Position numbers and translations under genes: made by a program
Source of the DNA: Paenibacillus sp. FSL H7-0331
GTDB lineage: Bacteria > Bacillota > Bacilli > Paenibacillales > NBRC-103111
Length of the DNA: 64,000 nucleotides
Direction of reading: 5' to 3'
Assembly: GCF_001956045.1 (NCBI RefSeq)
Contig: NZ_MRTH01000024.1
Location: 59,284-123,283 of the forward strand
The notes under the pieces: generated by a model
The model's database searches: none
Told to the model about the DNA's origin: nothing
What the model saw: only the letters and a program-made list of their open reading frames with translations
In this document: positions 16,200 to 25,306 of the stretch, piece after piece
Numbering within the stretch: position 1 is the first letter of the stretch
How the letters are laid out: every line of letters starts with the position of its first letter

Positions 16200-16686
16200 A
16201 CAAGTCCCCATCGTTTGCAATCCATACTCCCTCAAAAAAATGTAACCAGCCATCCGCCTTCCTCTTCACGATTCCCGCCGCACAAGCTGCAGTGATCGAG
16301 GCAGCGAGAGGGTCCGAAGATGGGATGTCTTCAAAGAGGATGGGGCATTCATATTCAGTCCGAATAAGCGCACGAAAAGTGTTGCGAATTGAGCCTCGTT
16401 ACCTCATCGGGAGAGAAATTCGCTTCTCCGTGCTTTGCACGATGTGCTTGGCCGTCAAGCCGCGAATCCCGGCATATGGCCCAGTACTGATTCGGTTAGG
16501 TCATCAAACGCTTTTTCATAGCTCATGGGCCGGAATGCTCAAGCTGACATTCTTCGCTATCACCTGCAGAGGCTTGCCCTCGAACCTTACTATAGCTTCC
16601 CAGGTCAATATGACCTCGCTGACATCAGCCGTATCGTTAAAGAGATGGCACCGATGAATCTTACTTAAGCTGGTCCAGTGTTACCG
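16200..16686 (-). pseudogene. Decayed C-terminal module of a cell-surface protein (SLH-like)
   Basis: Two coding-like pieces occur on the minus strand in different frames with stops between. The first (about 16530-16680) reads like FNDTADVSEVILTWEA and VRFEGKPLQVIAKNVSLSIP, similar to the small beta modules that precede surface-anchor domains. The second (about 16225-16350) reads LFEDIPSSDPLAASITAA then CAAGIVKRKADG, which fits the S-layer homology pattern F-D-x-x-x...I-x-A-A...GI-V...DG. The intact glycosidase gene ends directly upstream with a Gly/Ser-rich linker, so this is probably its lost anchor region. The match is short and judged by eye. Confidence 0.4.
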
Positions 16687-19600
16687 TCATTGACTCCTGC
16701 TACTGCCCCCTGCCAATGTACCCGTTGTTCCCGCCCCTTTGCGACGGTCCTCTGTTCCAGGCTCCTCCGTCAGGATGTGCTCGACAAATTTCCAATTCGC
16801 ATATTTGCTTGGATTTTTGGACGATGCTGTGCCTGGTGTGAATTCATAGTAATGGTCCCGGTCCAAAGTATCCGCGTCATTGATTGCAATGTTCATACCG
16901 AAGATGCCAGACTCTGCGGCCGTCAGTGGCGTAAGCTCGCTCAGAGGCACGCGAATGATGTAAGATGTCAGATTCGCTTCGTCATCCCGGTTTACACGCA
17001 GCCAGGAAGAAGGCTTGTCGCCAATGCTTTTTCCGCTGGCCACATGCCAGGCATAGACATCACCGCCGCGCCCGTCGAAAGCAAAACCATACTCATAATC
17101 ATTGGAATTATAGCTGGTTGACTTGTCATTCAAAGTGTCTATGGTAATTTGCAAACTATCCCCTTCCCACATGCTGGCCCCGTACCGCGAATTCAGATGT
17201 ACATCATCATATACCTGCACAAGTGTATAGAGGTAGTCTTCATCCCATTGCCAGTAGGCTTTGGTAGCAGAATTGCTCGCCTTCCAGGCCTCCACGGACC
17301 TCGGGTCGGCGGGAGGGTTGACGTAGATAGGAAATGCGGTTTTCCATAAAGATAAATCACCTGAAAAATAGGTTAAATTGTCCATCTCGCCTTGAGCCTT
17401 ATTCACGACCGTGAAGCTCAAAGGAAGTTTTTTGATCATAAGTGTATTTCCGGCGGCATCCTTGACCGTCACATCAAACACATAATCATGAAACGGCTTT
17501 TCCCTTACCTGAGACACAGGGAATAAAATCTCCTTCTCTTCACTCGCTTGCAGTACAAAGACTTGACTAGCGGGAAGTTGCCAGCCTTCAGGAGCAGTGA
17601 CTTCAACGGTACCGCTCAACGATTGGGTAAACACATTTTTCAGCTTAATGCCAATGTGCTGCATATCCGAAACAGCCTCCATCGTAGAAGACAGAGAAGC
17701 CTGTACCTTGGTCTTATTATCGACGGGAAGCGTCGTAGACCGGACGGTTTGATCCTGCTCCACCAGTGCCACTACAATCGCATTAGCCCCTGCAAATCCA
17801 GGATCCGACGAACGACACGTCAGAGACTTGCTTAAGCTTTGGCCTGCACCCAGCGTGATTTCGCTTTCCTCAAGCACGGCTTGGGTGACTGCGTTCAAAA
17901 TGCGTAATTTTCCTGTAAATGGAGTCGCCCTGGTATTCGTCACCACAACTTGTAACGGGCTCTCGCCTCCTTCAAAGATAGAAATTCGGGAAGGATAGGT
18001 GTTCACAAGCAGATTCGTCGCTTCCACGGCTTCGAACCCGGCAAGCTTCGCAGACCAGCCTGCCAGCTTTAGAGCGGTTCTGTCCCAGGCCAGTGCCTGA
18101 GCGCTGCGACCTGCCTGCGCATTTTCTTGAGCACGCTTGTTCCAATTCCTCGCGTGTCGGAGAACCTCCTCGGCGAATGGCAAGCTTCCGCCCTTTGCCG
18201 CTTGCAGCTTCGCTTCAATCTGCGTGGACGTACTCGCGATCGCTGTTCCTGAAGTGAGCGCTGGGGTTCCGGCGGGGGTGGCTCCTGCGATCAAGCTTTC
18301 CCATATAAGACCGATCTTGTGGTACTGATGCAGCATGGACATCGCTTCCGGAAGATCCAGAGTATGGTCCTCGACATATGCGATAATTGCTTCTCCCTGT
18401 AAATAATGACTATCCATCCAGCTTGTCAAATTCGCATAGGAAGGAGCTGCCGGATTGGTATGAGCCGCCTGTCGCAAGGCGTTAATGGCCGTTATAATGC
18501 CCTGTGACTGTGTGAATTGGCTCCCCCATTGGTTCAGCCAAGTGCCATAGAGCTTCTCCGCATTGGCAAACAGTCTGGCATTGAGCCATGCCGACGACAG
18601 GCCAGAGATATAGACCGGATCTGTCCCCAGCGATAACGGACCGCTCACGGCTACAGGATTGCCAAGCAGATCCGTTACGGAGACCGAGCTTTCTTCCAAA
18701 CCCAGATCCAGCGTTCTCGTGCCTGACGTAGACCAAGCAGCGACAACAGGCGCTCCGTTCTTCCTCCACATATAGGCTTTCAGACCGGCGCCGATGTCCG
18801 TTTCACCCACGAATTGGGCGTTGCCAAGAACGCCGTTCAGATGCCTCACCGCAATCAGGGAAGGCTTCGCCGAGAAGTCCAGATGGCGGATGACACCATA
18901 GTTATGCTCCAGATTATAAGGATCCACACCGTCATCCCTCATGTCATAAAGGCTGCTGACCTTCAGCCCTGCAGAGGCGCTGATCATAAATTGCTTGACC
19001 AGATAAGCAGCCTGAACGCTCTCCGGAACCCCATTGGAGTCGATGGAAGTGGGCCAGCCGACTTCAGTGACGTACAGGTCTTTCCAATCCCCGTAAGGCG
19101 TGAGCTTGGACGTATAACTATTCAGCTTGGACATGTACGACGTATCCGGATTATAGGGGAATATATACGGATGGAAGGACATCGCGTCGATATAAGGATA
19201 CACGCCATGCTCGAACATCTCCGTCAAATATTGGTACCCGTTCTGATTCGCTACAGCACCGGCAATAATGGTGGCATCAGGAATCACCTTACGAATAGCC
19301 AGAGATGTAGCCTTGACCAGATTCGCATAGACCCCCGCATCAGGAGTCGTCTTCCAGAATCCACCATGGTTAGGTTCGTTCCATATTTCGAAGGTATCCA
19401 CCTTGCCTTTGTAATGCTCCACCGTCTTCGTCACGTAATTGAGATACGCCTCTAATTCCTCCGGGGTGGAGTACCCGTATTTTTCCGCTCCGACTACGCC
19501 GCTCTTCCCGTTATAAAGCGGATGGTTGTAGCCCAGCACGGCGATGATTTTAATGCCTTTGGATACCAGATCATCCACCCACCAGTCGTGTCTGGAGAAA

Positions 19601-20901
19601 TCGAATACCCCGCCTGCCTTCTCAATCTTGTGCCACTGAATTTCGTCACGAACAACCTTTACGCCTGCTTTGACCAATATATCGGTATCGATCGGACCGG
19701 ATCGGCCTTCCAGCGCGTAATGTGTGGCCATCGCGAACATCGTGTGCTGATCGTCATACTGGCTCTGATAATTGGGCATCACCGAGAATGGCAGCGATTC
19801 ACTGGACACAACCCGCGAGCCTTGCTTCACATTCACTTGCAAGCTGTATACGCCGTTGGGCAATCCGAGTAAATCAAGCTGCTCGGTAGGGGTTGCACCC
19901 GGATGAACTGTGACCGTTGTCGAGCCCGTCAACGAGGCCGTGCCGGTTGCTGTATATTCGATCAAGTACGTTTTCGGCTCTTGGACCCGTAGATCGAAGT
20001 AAACGTTGAACAAGACGCTCTGCGGTTCAAAGATGCCGCCAGGACGGTCATGCGATACCTTAATGATCCCCTCCAGCTCAATCTGGCTCCATTCCGCTTC
20101 CGTGTAGAGGGGATTGCTTCCTCCTGTCATTTGCTCTTTGGTGTAGTTGTTCAGGAGCGCTTGCTTGACATGGCTTCCCATACTTTTCACATCCAGCTTG
20201 ACACTGGAAAAGAAATCCTGATGCAGGTAAAAAGCAGGCCTCACAAACGCACCGGTAAAGGAAGCTTCACTCGCAGCAGTTTGCCCCGTCAGCGCCGATA
20301 CCTGCACGGCCTGCACAAGGGTAGGAGTGTCCGCGTTTATTCCTCTGGCCGTTCTCAGCCACCACCCCCAGCCCGACATGCCATCGACGACACCAAGCTT
20401 GGGTGCGTATTGGATGTACTCGGCTTGCGATAGAAGTGCCACTCCTGCAGTAGTCGTGTAATCCTGTGGACAAATGCTGTTGCTCCGGCAAGCCTCCGTG
20501 CTCCATACCTGCTGATGATGGATATATGGAAACAGCTCTACCGGCAGCTTGTTGGTCGAATTGGGATCAATCAGCTGATGGTTTAACCAATAGGCGATAT
20601 TGTTCGTATCCTCAACATCGAACTTGGTAGTCTTATCGGGATCAAAAGCACGTGAACCGTAGCTATCCTTTGCCAGCACAAAATACTTGGCATATACATC
20701 GTTTGTCACACTCAGCAAAATAAATGTTTTATTAGAGCCCTTAATCCGAAATGTATTCGCTGCTGGAGTATTCGTCTGCCATCCTTCTGGGGGTGTTGTC
20801 AACCGGTTCACCGGTCCGGCATAGGCGGGAATGCAAATAAATAAAAAGAAAATCATCGCGAGTAAGGATGCGGTCGCCGTTTTTAGCTTTCCGTTGTTCA
20901 C
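16687..20901 (-). CDS. Large secreted glycosidase: DUF6273-like, clan GH-A barrel (GH39-like), CBM9-like domain
   Basis: Secreted protein of 1404 residues with a signal peptide ending in IPAYAG. Residues about 40-240 resemble DUF6273-type domains. A TIM barrel of clan GH-A covers about 390-760: EIWNEPN gives the acid/base Glu509 and YVTEVGWPTS the nucleophile Glu613, spacing and context closest to GH39. A long helical and beta region follows, and a CBM9-like sugar-binding domain lies near 1220-1380 (WQWDEDYLYTLVQVYDD). The C-terminus is a short Gly/Ser/Thr linker that ends abruptly before decayed SLH-like sequence. Start GTG at 20901 has GAGGTG upstream. It is the last gene of cluster B, with a CcpA-type cre site just upstream. 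Family assignment is by motif only. Confidence 0.88.
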   Translation of the reverse strand: MNNGKLKTATASLLAMIFFLFICIPAYAGPVNRLTTPPEGWQTNTPAANTFRIKGSNKTFILLSVTNDVYAKYFVLAKDSYGSRAFDPDKTTKFDVEDTNNIAYWLNHQLIDPNSTNKLPVELFPYIHHQQVWSTEACRSNSICPQDYTTTAGVALLSQAEYIQYAPKLGVVDGMSGWGWWLRTARGINADTPTLVQAVQVSALTGQTAASEASFTGAFVRPAFYLHQDFFSSVKLDVKSMGSHVKQALLNNYTKEQMTGGSNPLYTEAEWSQIELEGIIKVSHDRPGGIFEPQSVLFNVYFDLRVQEPKTYLIEYTATGTASLTGSTTVTVHPGATPTEQLDLLGLPNGVYSLQVNVKQGSRVVSSESLPFSVMPNYQSQYDDQHTMFAMATHYALEGRSGPIDTDILVKAGVKVVRDEIQWHKIEKAGGVFDFSRHDWWVDDLVSKGIKIIAVLGYNHPLYNGKSGVVGAEKYGYSTPEELEAYLNYVTKTVEHYKGKVDTFEIWNEPNHGGFWKTTPDAGVYANLVKATSLAIRKVIPDATIIAGAVANQNGYQYLTEMFEHGVYPYIDAMSFHPYIFPYNPDTSYMSKLNSYTSKLTPYGDWKDLYVTEVGWPTSIDSNGVPESVQAAYLVKQFMISASAGLKVSSLYDMRDDGVDPYNLEHNYGVIRHLDFSAKPSLIAVRHLNGVLGNAQFVGETDIGAGLKAYMWRKNGAPVVAAWSTSGTRTLDLGLEESSVSVTDLLGNPVAVSGPLSLGTDPVYISGLSSAWLNARLFANAEKLYGTWLNQWGSQFTQSQGIITAINALRQAAHTNPAAPSYANLTSWMDSHYLQGEAIIAYVEDHTLDLPEAMSMLHQYHKIGLIWESLIAGATPAGTPALTSGTAIASTSTQIEAKLQAAKGGSLPFAEEVLRHARNWNKRAQENAQAGRSAQALAWDRTALKLAGWSAKLAGFEAVEATNLLVNTYPSRISIFEGGESPLQVVVTNTRATPFTGKLRILNAVTQAVLEESEITLGAGQSLSKSLTCRSSDPGFAGANAIVVALVEQDQTVRSTTLPVDNKTKVQASLSSTMEAVSDMQHIGIKLKNVFTQSLSGTVEVTAPEGWQLPASQVFVLQASEEKEILFPVSQVREKPFHDYVFDVTVKDAAGNTLMIKKLPLSFTVVNKAQGEMDNLTYFSGDLSLWKTAFPIYVNPPADPRSVEAWKASNSATKAYWQWDEDYLYTLVQVYDDVHLNSRYGASMWEGDSLQITIDTLNDKSTSYNSNDYEYGFAFDGRGGDVYAWHVASGKSIGDKPSSWLRVNRDDEANLTSYIIRVPLSELTPLTAAESGIFGMNIAINDADTLDRDHYYEFTPGTASSKNPSKYANWKFVEHILTEEPGTEDRRKGAGTTGTLAGGSSRSQ

Positions 20902-20932
20902 TCTTCACACCTCATTTATAAATGTTATTTTA

Positions 20933-20950
20933 AATGTAATCGCTTACAAT
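20933..20950. promoter_or_regulatory. Putative CcpA cre site
   Basis: AATGTAATCGCTTACAATT matches the catabolite-response consensus WTGNAANCGNWNNCA on the minus strand (TTGTAAGCGATTACA). It lies 33 bases before the glycosidase start codon, so glucose repression through CcpA is expected. Confidence 0.65.
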
Positions 20951-20984
20951 TAGGCTATTTGCACAGACATGCCCAGCAGATGAA

Positions 20985-21004
20985 GAAGAGGCCTAAGCCC
21001 CTTC
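20985..21004 (-). terminator. Short hairpin after the 571-residue protein gene
   Basis: Eight-pair stem GAAGGGGC/GCCTCTTC with loop TTAG directly after the stop, followed by only a weak T tract. It may be a partial terminator before the glycosidase gene. Confidence 0.4.
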
Positions 21005-22719
21005 TATAGCATTCCTCTTAAAGCTTCTACCCTCTCCGGTTTCATTCCAAATGTCAGGGAGATGGGAACGCCAGTTGGCGCCCACACGGCCGTCACAGCT
21101 TCATCGTCTCGAACAACTTCCACTTCTTTCATCTCAGAGTCAGGTTCCGACACGGCAAAGGCAACTAACGCCAGCGCCTCATGCAGCTTGTTGAAATCGA
21201 TGATACGCCTGGGACCACTGTACAAAACAAGATCCATTCCGATCCGGCCGTCGTCCTCCTCGTAAAGCTCCCAGTTTCCTGCTGGTGTCGTGACTTCCAT
21301 GCCTGAGAAAGCCATCAAGACGTTCATCACCGTGACTTCCAGTGCTCCGATTGCTGCTGTCGCTTTCCGGCCCCGTATTCTGACCTTTACCTTCTGCAAG
21401 CTCCCCCCAATCTCAAAACGAATCCGCAGGTCACTGGCCTGAATCGTACCGTCAATGCGATCCAGCCCGATATGCGTGTCCCCGCCGTTGGTGGAGAACT
21501 GCACACCGCACAATACATGCTGTTGCTGCTGGACACAGGTAGATACAGCCGCCGCATAGTCATAACCGTCATGCAGGCAGCGCAGCGCGACATATGTCCT
21601 GCTCTCCCCGTTCACCAGGTAAGCGAGCAAATTCCGCCGCTGATTCCACAGCACTTCCTTGGAGGCTGTACCTAATGAATAGGAAGGGGTGATCCAGGTA
21701 GTGGCCGTTTTTTCGTAGCCGTCGTTCCCATCCTTCTGGTAGATCTCGTGAACCGTTCTGATGCCGGACTCCACGAATAAAGGTATGAACTGGGAAGGAC
21801 ATTGAACCCCACAGCCATACAGTCCAATATCGAAAGGCATATGGTCATCAGGAAAGTACCGGACCGCCCCTTTGGTAGCTATCTGCAAAAACGCCTGAAC
21901 ATTCTCTTTCAGCAGGCTGCTGTAACACCGGCTGTGAGGACCAGACCATTCCATCGTCGCTGCGTGGAAATGCTCCGCCACCGAGCGCCATCCCAACTCC
22001 AGCAGTTCCTCACTGAGCTGCATGCCCCGTACGACCTTTGTTGTCTTATGCATGAGCGACAGATCCGTTAGAACGACTGTCATGTACGTGGGACTGTTGT
22101 ATTCCTCGAACGTTCCCAGCCGCCGCGTATACTCGGCTATGCCTTCTAGCCGTTCCAATCCGTACTCCAGATACCGAGGCTGTCCAAAAAACTCCCCCGC
22201 GATGAGGGTAACGAACGTTCCCATAATCGCAATATTCGTATAATGAGGGCCCATATTGCGCCTCATAATCGATTCACATGCATGAAACACGGCATTCCTA
22301 ACGAGCTCTCTGAGTTCATTAGGAATGCGGTGACTATGGCGTACGACTGACTGGACAAGGCTTTTCCCGCAAAAGTCGGCCCAATTCCAGTCCGGCGGAT
22401 TCATCTGCTTCAACGGCTCTTCATAGAACCACGGCCAGATGCCATAGGTAGCCTGCTCCGGATTCGTTTCCTGCAGCGAGATGACCTGGCGGATGATATC
22501 CATCGCCCTTTGCTCATACTGCGGCAGCTCCGTGTCCAGCAACCCCAATGCATAAATCAACGAATCGCGGGTGGAGTGAATAAAAGCTGTATTCTTCAGC
22601 GTTGTGTGGTAACCCGGGCTGCTGAATGGCGAGCGAAGCATACGCGTCTGCGGATTATAACGCTCCTCCATCAACCCTATGGCATGAACGAGCCGATCTT
22701 TCACCTCATTTCCTTCCAT
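21004..22719 (-). CDS. Unrecognised conserved protein, probable alpha/alpha-barrel plus beta-sandwich
   Basis: I do not recognise a characterised family with certainty. The protein has 571 residues from ATG at 22719, chosen because AAAAAGGAG lies just upstream; the open frame runs further to a TTG at 22818 that lacks a site. The first about 370 residues are helical with many aromatic and His residues (WPWFYEEP, NPPDWNWADFCGK, FEEYNSPTYMTV, GPHSRCYSS), and the rest is beta-rich. This is the layout of heparinase II/III-like and DUF2264-like polysaccharide lyases or hydrolases. There is no signal peptide, so it would act in the cytoplasm on an imported oligosaccharide. It sits between the AraC regulator and the secreted glycosidase of cluster B. 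Confidence 0.75.
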   Translation of the reverse strand: MEGNEVKDRLVHAIGLMEERYNPQTRMLRSPFSSPGYHTTLKNTAFIHSTRDSLIYALGLLDTELPQYEQRAMDIIRQVISLQETNPEQATYGIWPWFYEEPLKQMNPPDWNWADFCGKSLVQSVVRHSHRIPNELRELVRNAVFHACESIMRRNMGPHYTNIAIMGTFVTLIAGEFFGQPRYLEYGLERLEGIAEYTRRLGTFEEYNSPTYMTVVLTDLSLMHKTTKVVRGMQLSEELLELGWRSVAEHFHAATMEWSGPHSRCYSSLLKENVQAFLQIATKGAVRYFPDDHMPFDIGLYGCGVQCPSQFIPLFVESGIRTVHEIYQKDGNDGYEKTATTWITPSYSLGTASKEVLWNQRRNLLAYLVNGESRTYVALRCLHDGYDYAAAVSTCVQQQQHVLCGVQFSTNGGDTHIGLDRIDGTIQASDLRIRFEIGGSLQKVKVRIRGRKATAAIGALEVTVMNVLMAFSGMEVTTPAGNWELYEEDDGRIGMDLVLYSGPRRIIDFNKLHEALALVAFAVSEPDSEMKEVEVVRDDEAVTAVWAPTGVPISLTFGMKPERVEALRGML

Positions 22720-22845
22720 TTCCCAACTCCTTTTTCCTATATGTCCTAATAATGCGCCCTTACGGCTTTTAAGGTACCATGATTCATCCCGGAAGCCTAC
22801 GATCTCCTTTTGTTTCAATATGCTTTTTCCCGTTTTGGCCTATCT

Positions 22846-25200
22846 TCATTTTTTGTGCATCTCTTCAATTCTTGTTTCCAGCACCGTCCGATACTCCGAA
22901 GGCGTCAAAGCCGTTATCTTCTTGAAAATTCTTACAAAGCTGTTCACGTTGCCATAACCTACAGACTCGGCTATATGGCGTATCTTGGAATCGGTTTGCT
23001 CCAATAATGCCTTGGCCTGATTGACTCTGTGCTCCATCAGATAATCGATGAAGTTGCTTTCCGTCTGCTCCTTGAACATTTTGCTTAGATGCGAAATACT
23101 CACCTTGAATTCGTCAGCAAGCAGGTTCAACGACAGATCGTTGCGGCTATAATGCATATGTATAAATTGCTGTACGCGTTCTATAAGGTCGCTCTTCTCA
23201 CGGGTGCTTCGTCTCTCTTTGATGCGTTCGATGTAATCGCTTAGCACGCCAATGAGAAAGAACTTCATGTCCTCAAGGCTCTCAAGCTGATTCAAGGTAT
23301 CCTGCATCCGCCTGGAGCCGATTAGCTCATCCGGAGCGATGCCGATCTCATCGGCCACAGTAGCTGTCTTCATCATCAGCTGCAGATTCAATTGTCTAAT
23401 CATCTCTGGGGATACGTTATACTGGGTAAACGTTTCATACCACCTGTCGATCTGCGTGCTTAATTTCTCCGTGTCCAGCAGCTTGATGGAATCCAGCATA
23501 CCGTCGGTCATCCCGACCAACCGATAAAATTGCGGCGTGGGGTCGCTCTGAATATCTTCCAGCGTAATAATGGAGTTCCGCCCGGTGACTAGCTTGTAGG
23601 ATAGCGCCTCGACCGCTTGCTTATAGGACAGATGGATGTCTCTAACCGACTGCACGCAGCCCCCTATTCCGATTGTGATGGTTTGTTTGAAATGATCCTG
23701 CACATATTTTTTGATCAGCTCCGCGATCGCTGCAGCAAGCAGCTCCGCCTGGCAGCCGTCATCAGCAAAGCTGATGATCATAGCACAAGTCCCATTCTCC
23801 AGCTCAACCGATGCCCCCCTGCCTTCGGCATTCATGAATTCATCCGCTACATTGCATAAGGCGTAGTTGTACAGATGCAAATCCTTGGTGGAGGCGATCT
23901 CCGATTTGTAATCCAATTCTGCACACATCACGATAAACCGGTTCGGATACAGCTGGATGCCAAGCATTTCCATATACGGCTTCACATTCGAAAAATTAAT
24001 TTTGTAGTCCGATAGCAGCTCGATCAACAGCTGCCACTTCATAATGGGCATGTTTTCCTTCATCTGTTTGTGCAGCTGCTCACTGCCGTTCATAATATCG
24101 TGGAACCTCGCCTCAATATCGATCAAACTGCTCAACGACGACTCCGCAGAGGATCTGACTTGCGGATGTGTGTTCAGCTTCGAGGACACCGTCTGCACAA
24201 ACTGATAGATCGGCCGGAACGTCCATCTTCCCACAACCAGCGCGATCACTAAGGCTGTGATCAGAATAATGCCACATAGCCAGACAAGAGTGCTCCGCAA
24301 AGCCATCAAGGGCTCATTCAACTGTACCTCCGGTACAAGGCGAACGAACGTCCAATCCGTGTAAGGAGCATGAAAATAAAAAATCCTTGACTTCTTGCCG
24401 CCAACCTCCGCTGCAAGGACACCCTCCTGCAGACCCGACCGCCGGATTTGTGCAATATAGGGCAGTCCGCTGAGGTCCTGACTGAGCTGGGCTGAGTCAG
24501 GATGCAGCACAACCACGCCATCCCGGTCTATAATCATCGTCTTAGACTGATCGTCCGACGTATTGTTCTTAATTAAGGAAAACAGCATATCCTCTTTGAT
24601 ATTAAAGGCAACAACCCCTTTTCGACTGCCAGGCGGGTGTATGAGCGGGTATGTCCTCACCAGAGTGACCACATTGCGGTAGATCGCATCATTCGCCCCC
24701 GAAATAGGAAGTTTCCTCGCCGGAAGCCAATTCGAATAACCGTCAAACAACTCGAATTCGGCAATCCACTGGTAGTTCTTCAACTTCATCGATTCCGTCA
24801 AGTTGTCCCCTGTCACTAGACGATTGTGTGGATACGAATACATCTCAACGGAAAATAAAAATTCGTCGCTGCGAATCAAGCGGTCAATGTGATTACTGAT
24901 ATGAAGTTCGTTCACGGATCGTTCCGTTTCCGTCATACTGCCGTCGAAGAATCGCTTCACCTCATCGTATTGAACGAGCTGAATCGACTCCTTATCAATA
25001 TTTTTCAGCATAATTTCCAATTTTTGGTCAAGATGCTTGAGAAGCTCCAGATTCGTGCGTGTGAGCTCCTCTTTGAGATTATCGGTGAACACAAAGTAGA
25101 AGATAGAAGCTGATGCAATGATAATTAGAAACAAGAGTGCCAGCAAGACGGTAATGACTTTTCTTAACCATTTATTTTTGATCGCAGTCAACAGCTTCAT
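22846..25200 (-). CDS. Membrane-bound AraC-family regulator of cluster B
   Basis: One-component sensor-regulator of about 784 residues. A transmembrane helix near residues 12-37, an extracellular Cache-like region, a second helix around residue 300 and a C-terminal AraC double helix-turn-helix (last 100 residues, ending in VGYGNVNSFVRIFKKITALTPSEYR) are visible. Such proteins sense sugars outside the cell and activate the neighbouring importer genes. The start is uncertain: ATG at 25200 directly abuts AAAGGAG, while TTG at 25191 has that site at a 9-base distance. It follows the binding-protein gene after a hairpin at 25268-25292, so it may be expressed at a lower level from the same transcript. 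Confidence 0.9.
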   Translation of the reverse strand: MKLLTAIKNKWLRKVITVLLALLFLIIIASASIFYFVFTDNLKEELTRTNLELLKHLDQKLEIMLKNIDKESIQLVQYDEVKRFFDGSMTETERSVNELHISNHIDRLIRSDEFLFSVEMYSYPHNRLVTGDNLTESMKLKNYQWIAEFELFDGYSNWLPARKLPISGANDAIYRNVVTLVRTYPLIHPPGSRKGVVAFNIKEDMLFSLIKNNTSDDQSKTMIIDRDGVVVLHPDSAQLSQDLSGLPYIAQIRRSGLQEGVLAAEVGGKKSRIFYFHAPYTDWTFVRLVPEVQLNEPLMALRSTLVWLCGIILITALVIALVVGRWTFRPIYQFVQTVSSKLNTHPQVRSSAESSLSSLIDIEARFHDIMNGSEQLHKQMKENMPIMKWQLLIELLSDYKINFSNVKPYMEMLGIQLYPNRFIVMCAELDYKSEIASTKDLHLYNYALCNVADEFMNAEGRGASVELENGTCAMIISFADDGCQAELLAAAIAELIKKYVQDHFKQTITIGIGGCVQSVRDIHLSYKQAVEALSYKLVTGRNSIITLEDIQSDPTPQFYRLVGMTDGMLDSIKLLDTEKLSTQIDRWYETFTQYNVSPEMIRQLNLQLMMKTATVADEIGIAPDELIGSRRMQDTLNQLESLEDMKFFLIGVLSDYIERIKERRSTREKSDLIERVQQFIHMHYSRNDLSLNLLADEFKVSISHLSKMFKEQTESNFIDYLMEHRVNQAKALLEQTDSKIRHIAESVGYGNVNSFVRIFKKITALTPSEYRTVLETRIEEMHKK

Positions 25201-25263
25201 CTCCTTTCTACCGGTCAAGTTTAGGGCGAATCCCTACGACCTCCGGCAGCTGTCCCGGCAAAG

Positions 25264-25292
25264 ACCAAAACAGGGCAGTTTGTGCCCTGTTT
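25264..25292 (-). terminator. Hairpin between binding-protein and AraC genes
   Basis: Perfect ten-pair stem AAACAGGGCA/TGCCCTGTTT with a five-base loop, followed on the minus strand by TTGG. It probably reduces read-through from the abundant binding-protein message into the regulator gene. Confidence 0.6.
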
Positions 25293-25306
25293 GGATCTGG
25301 ATCGAT

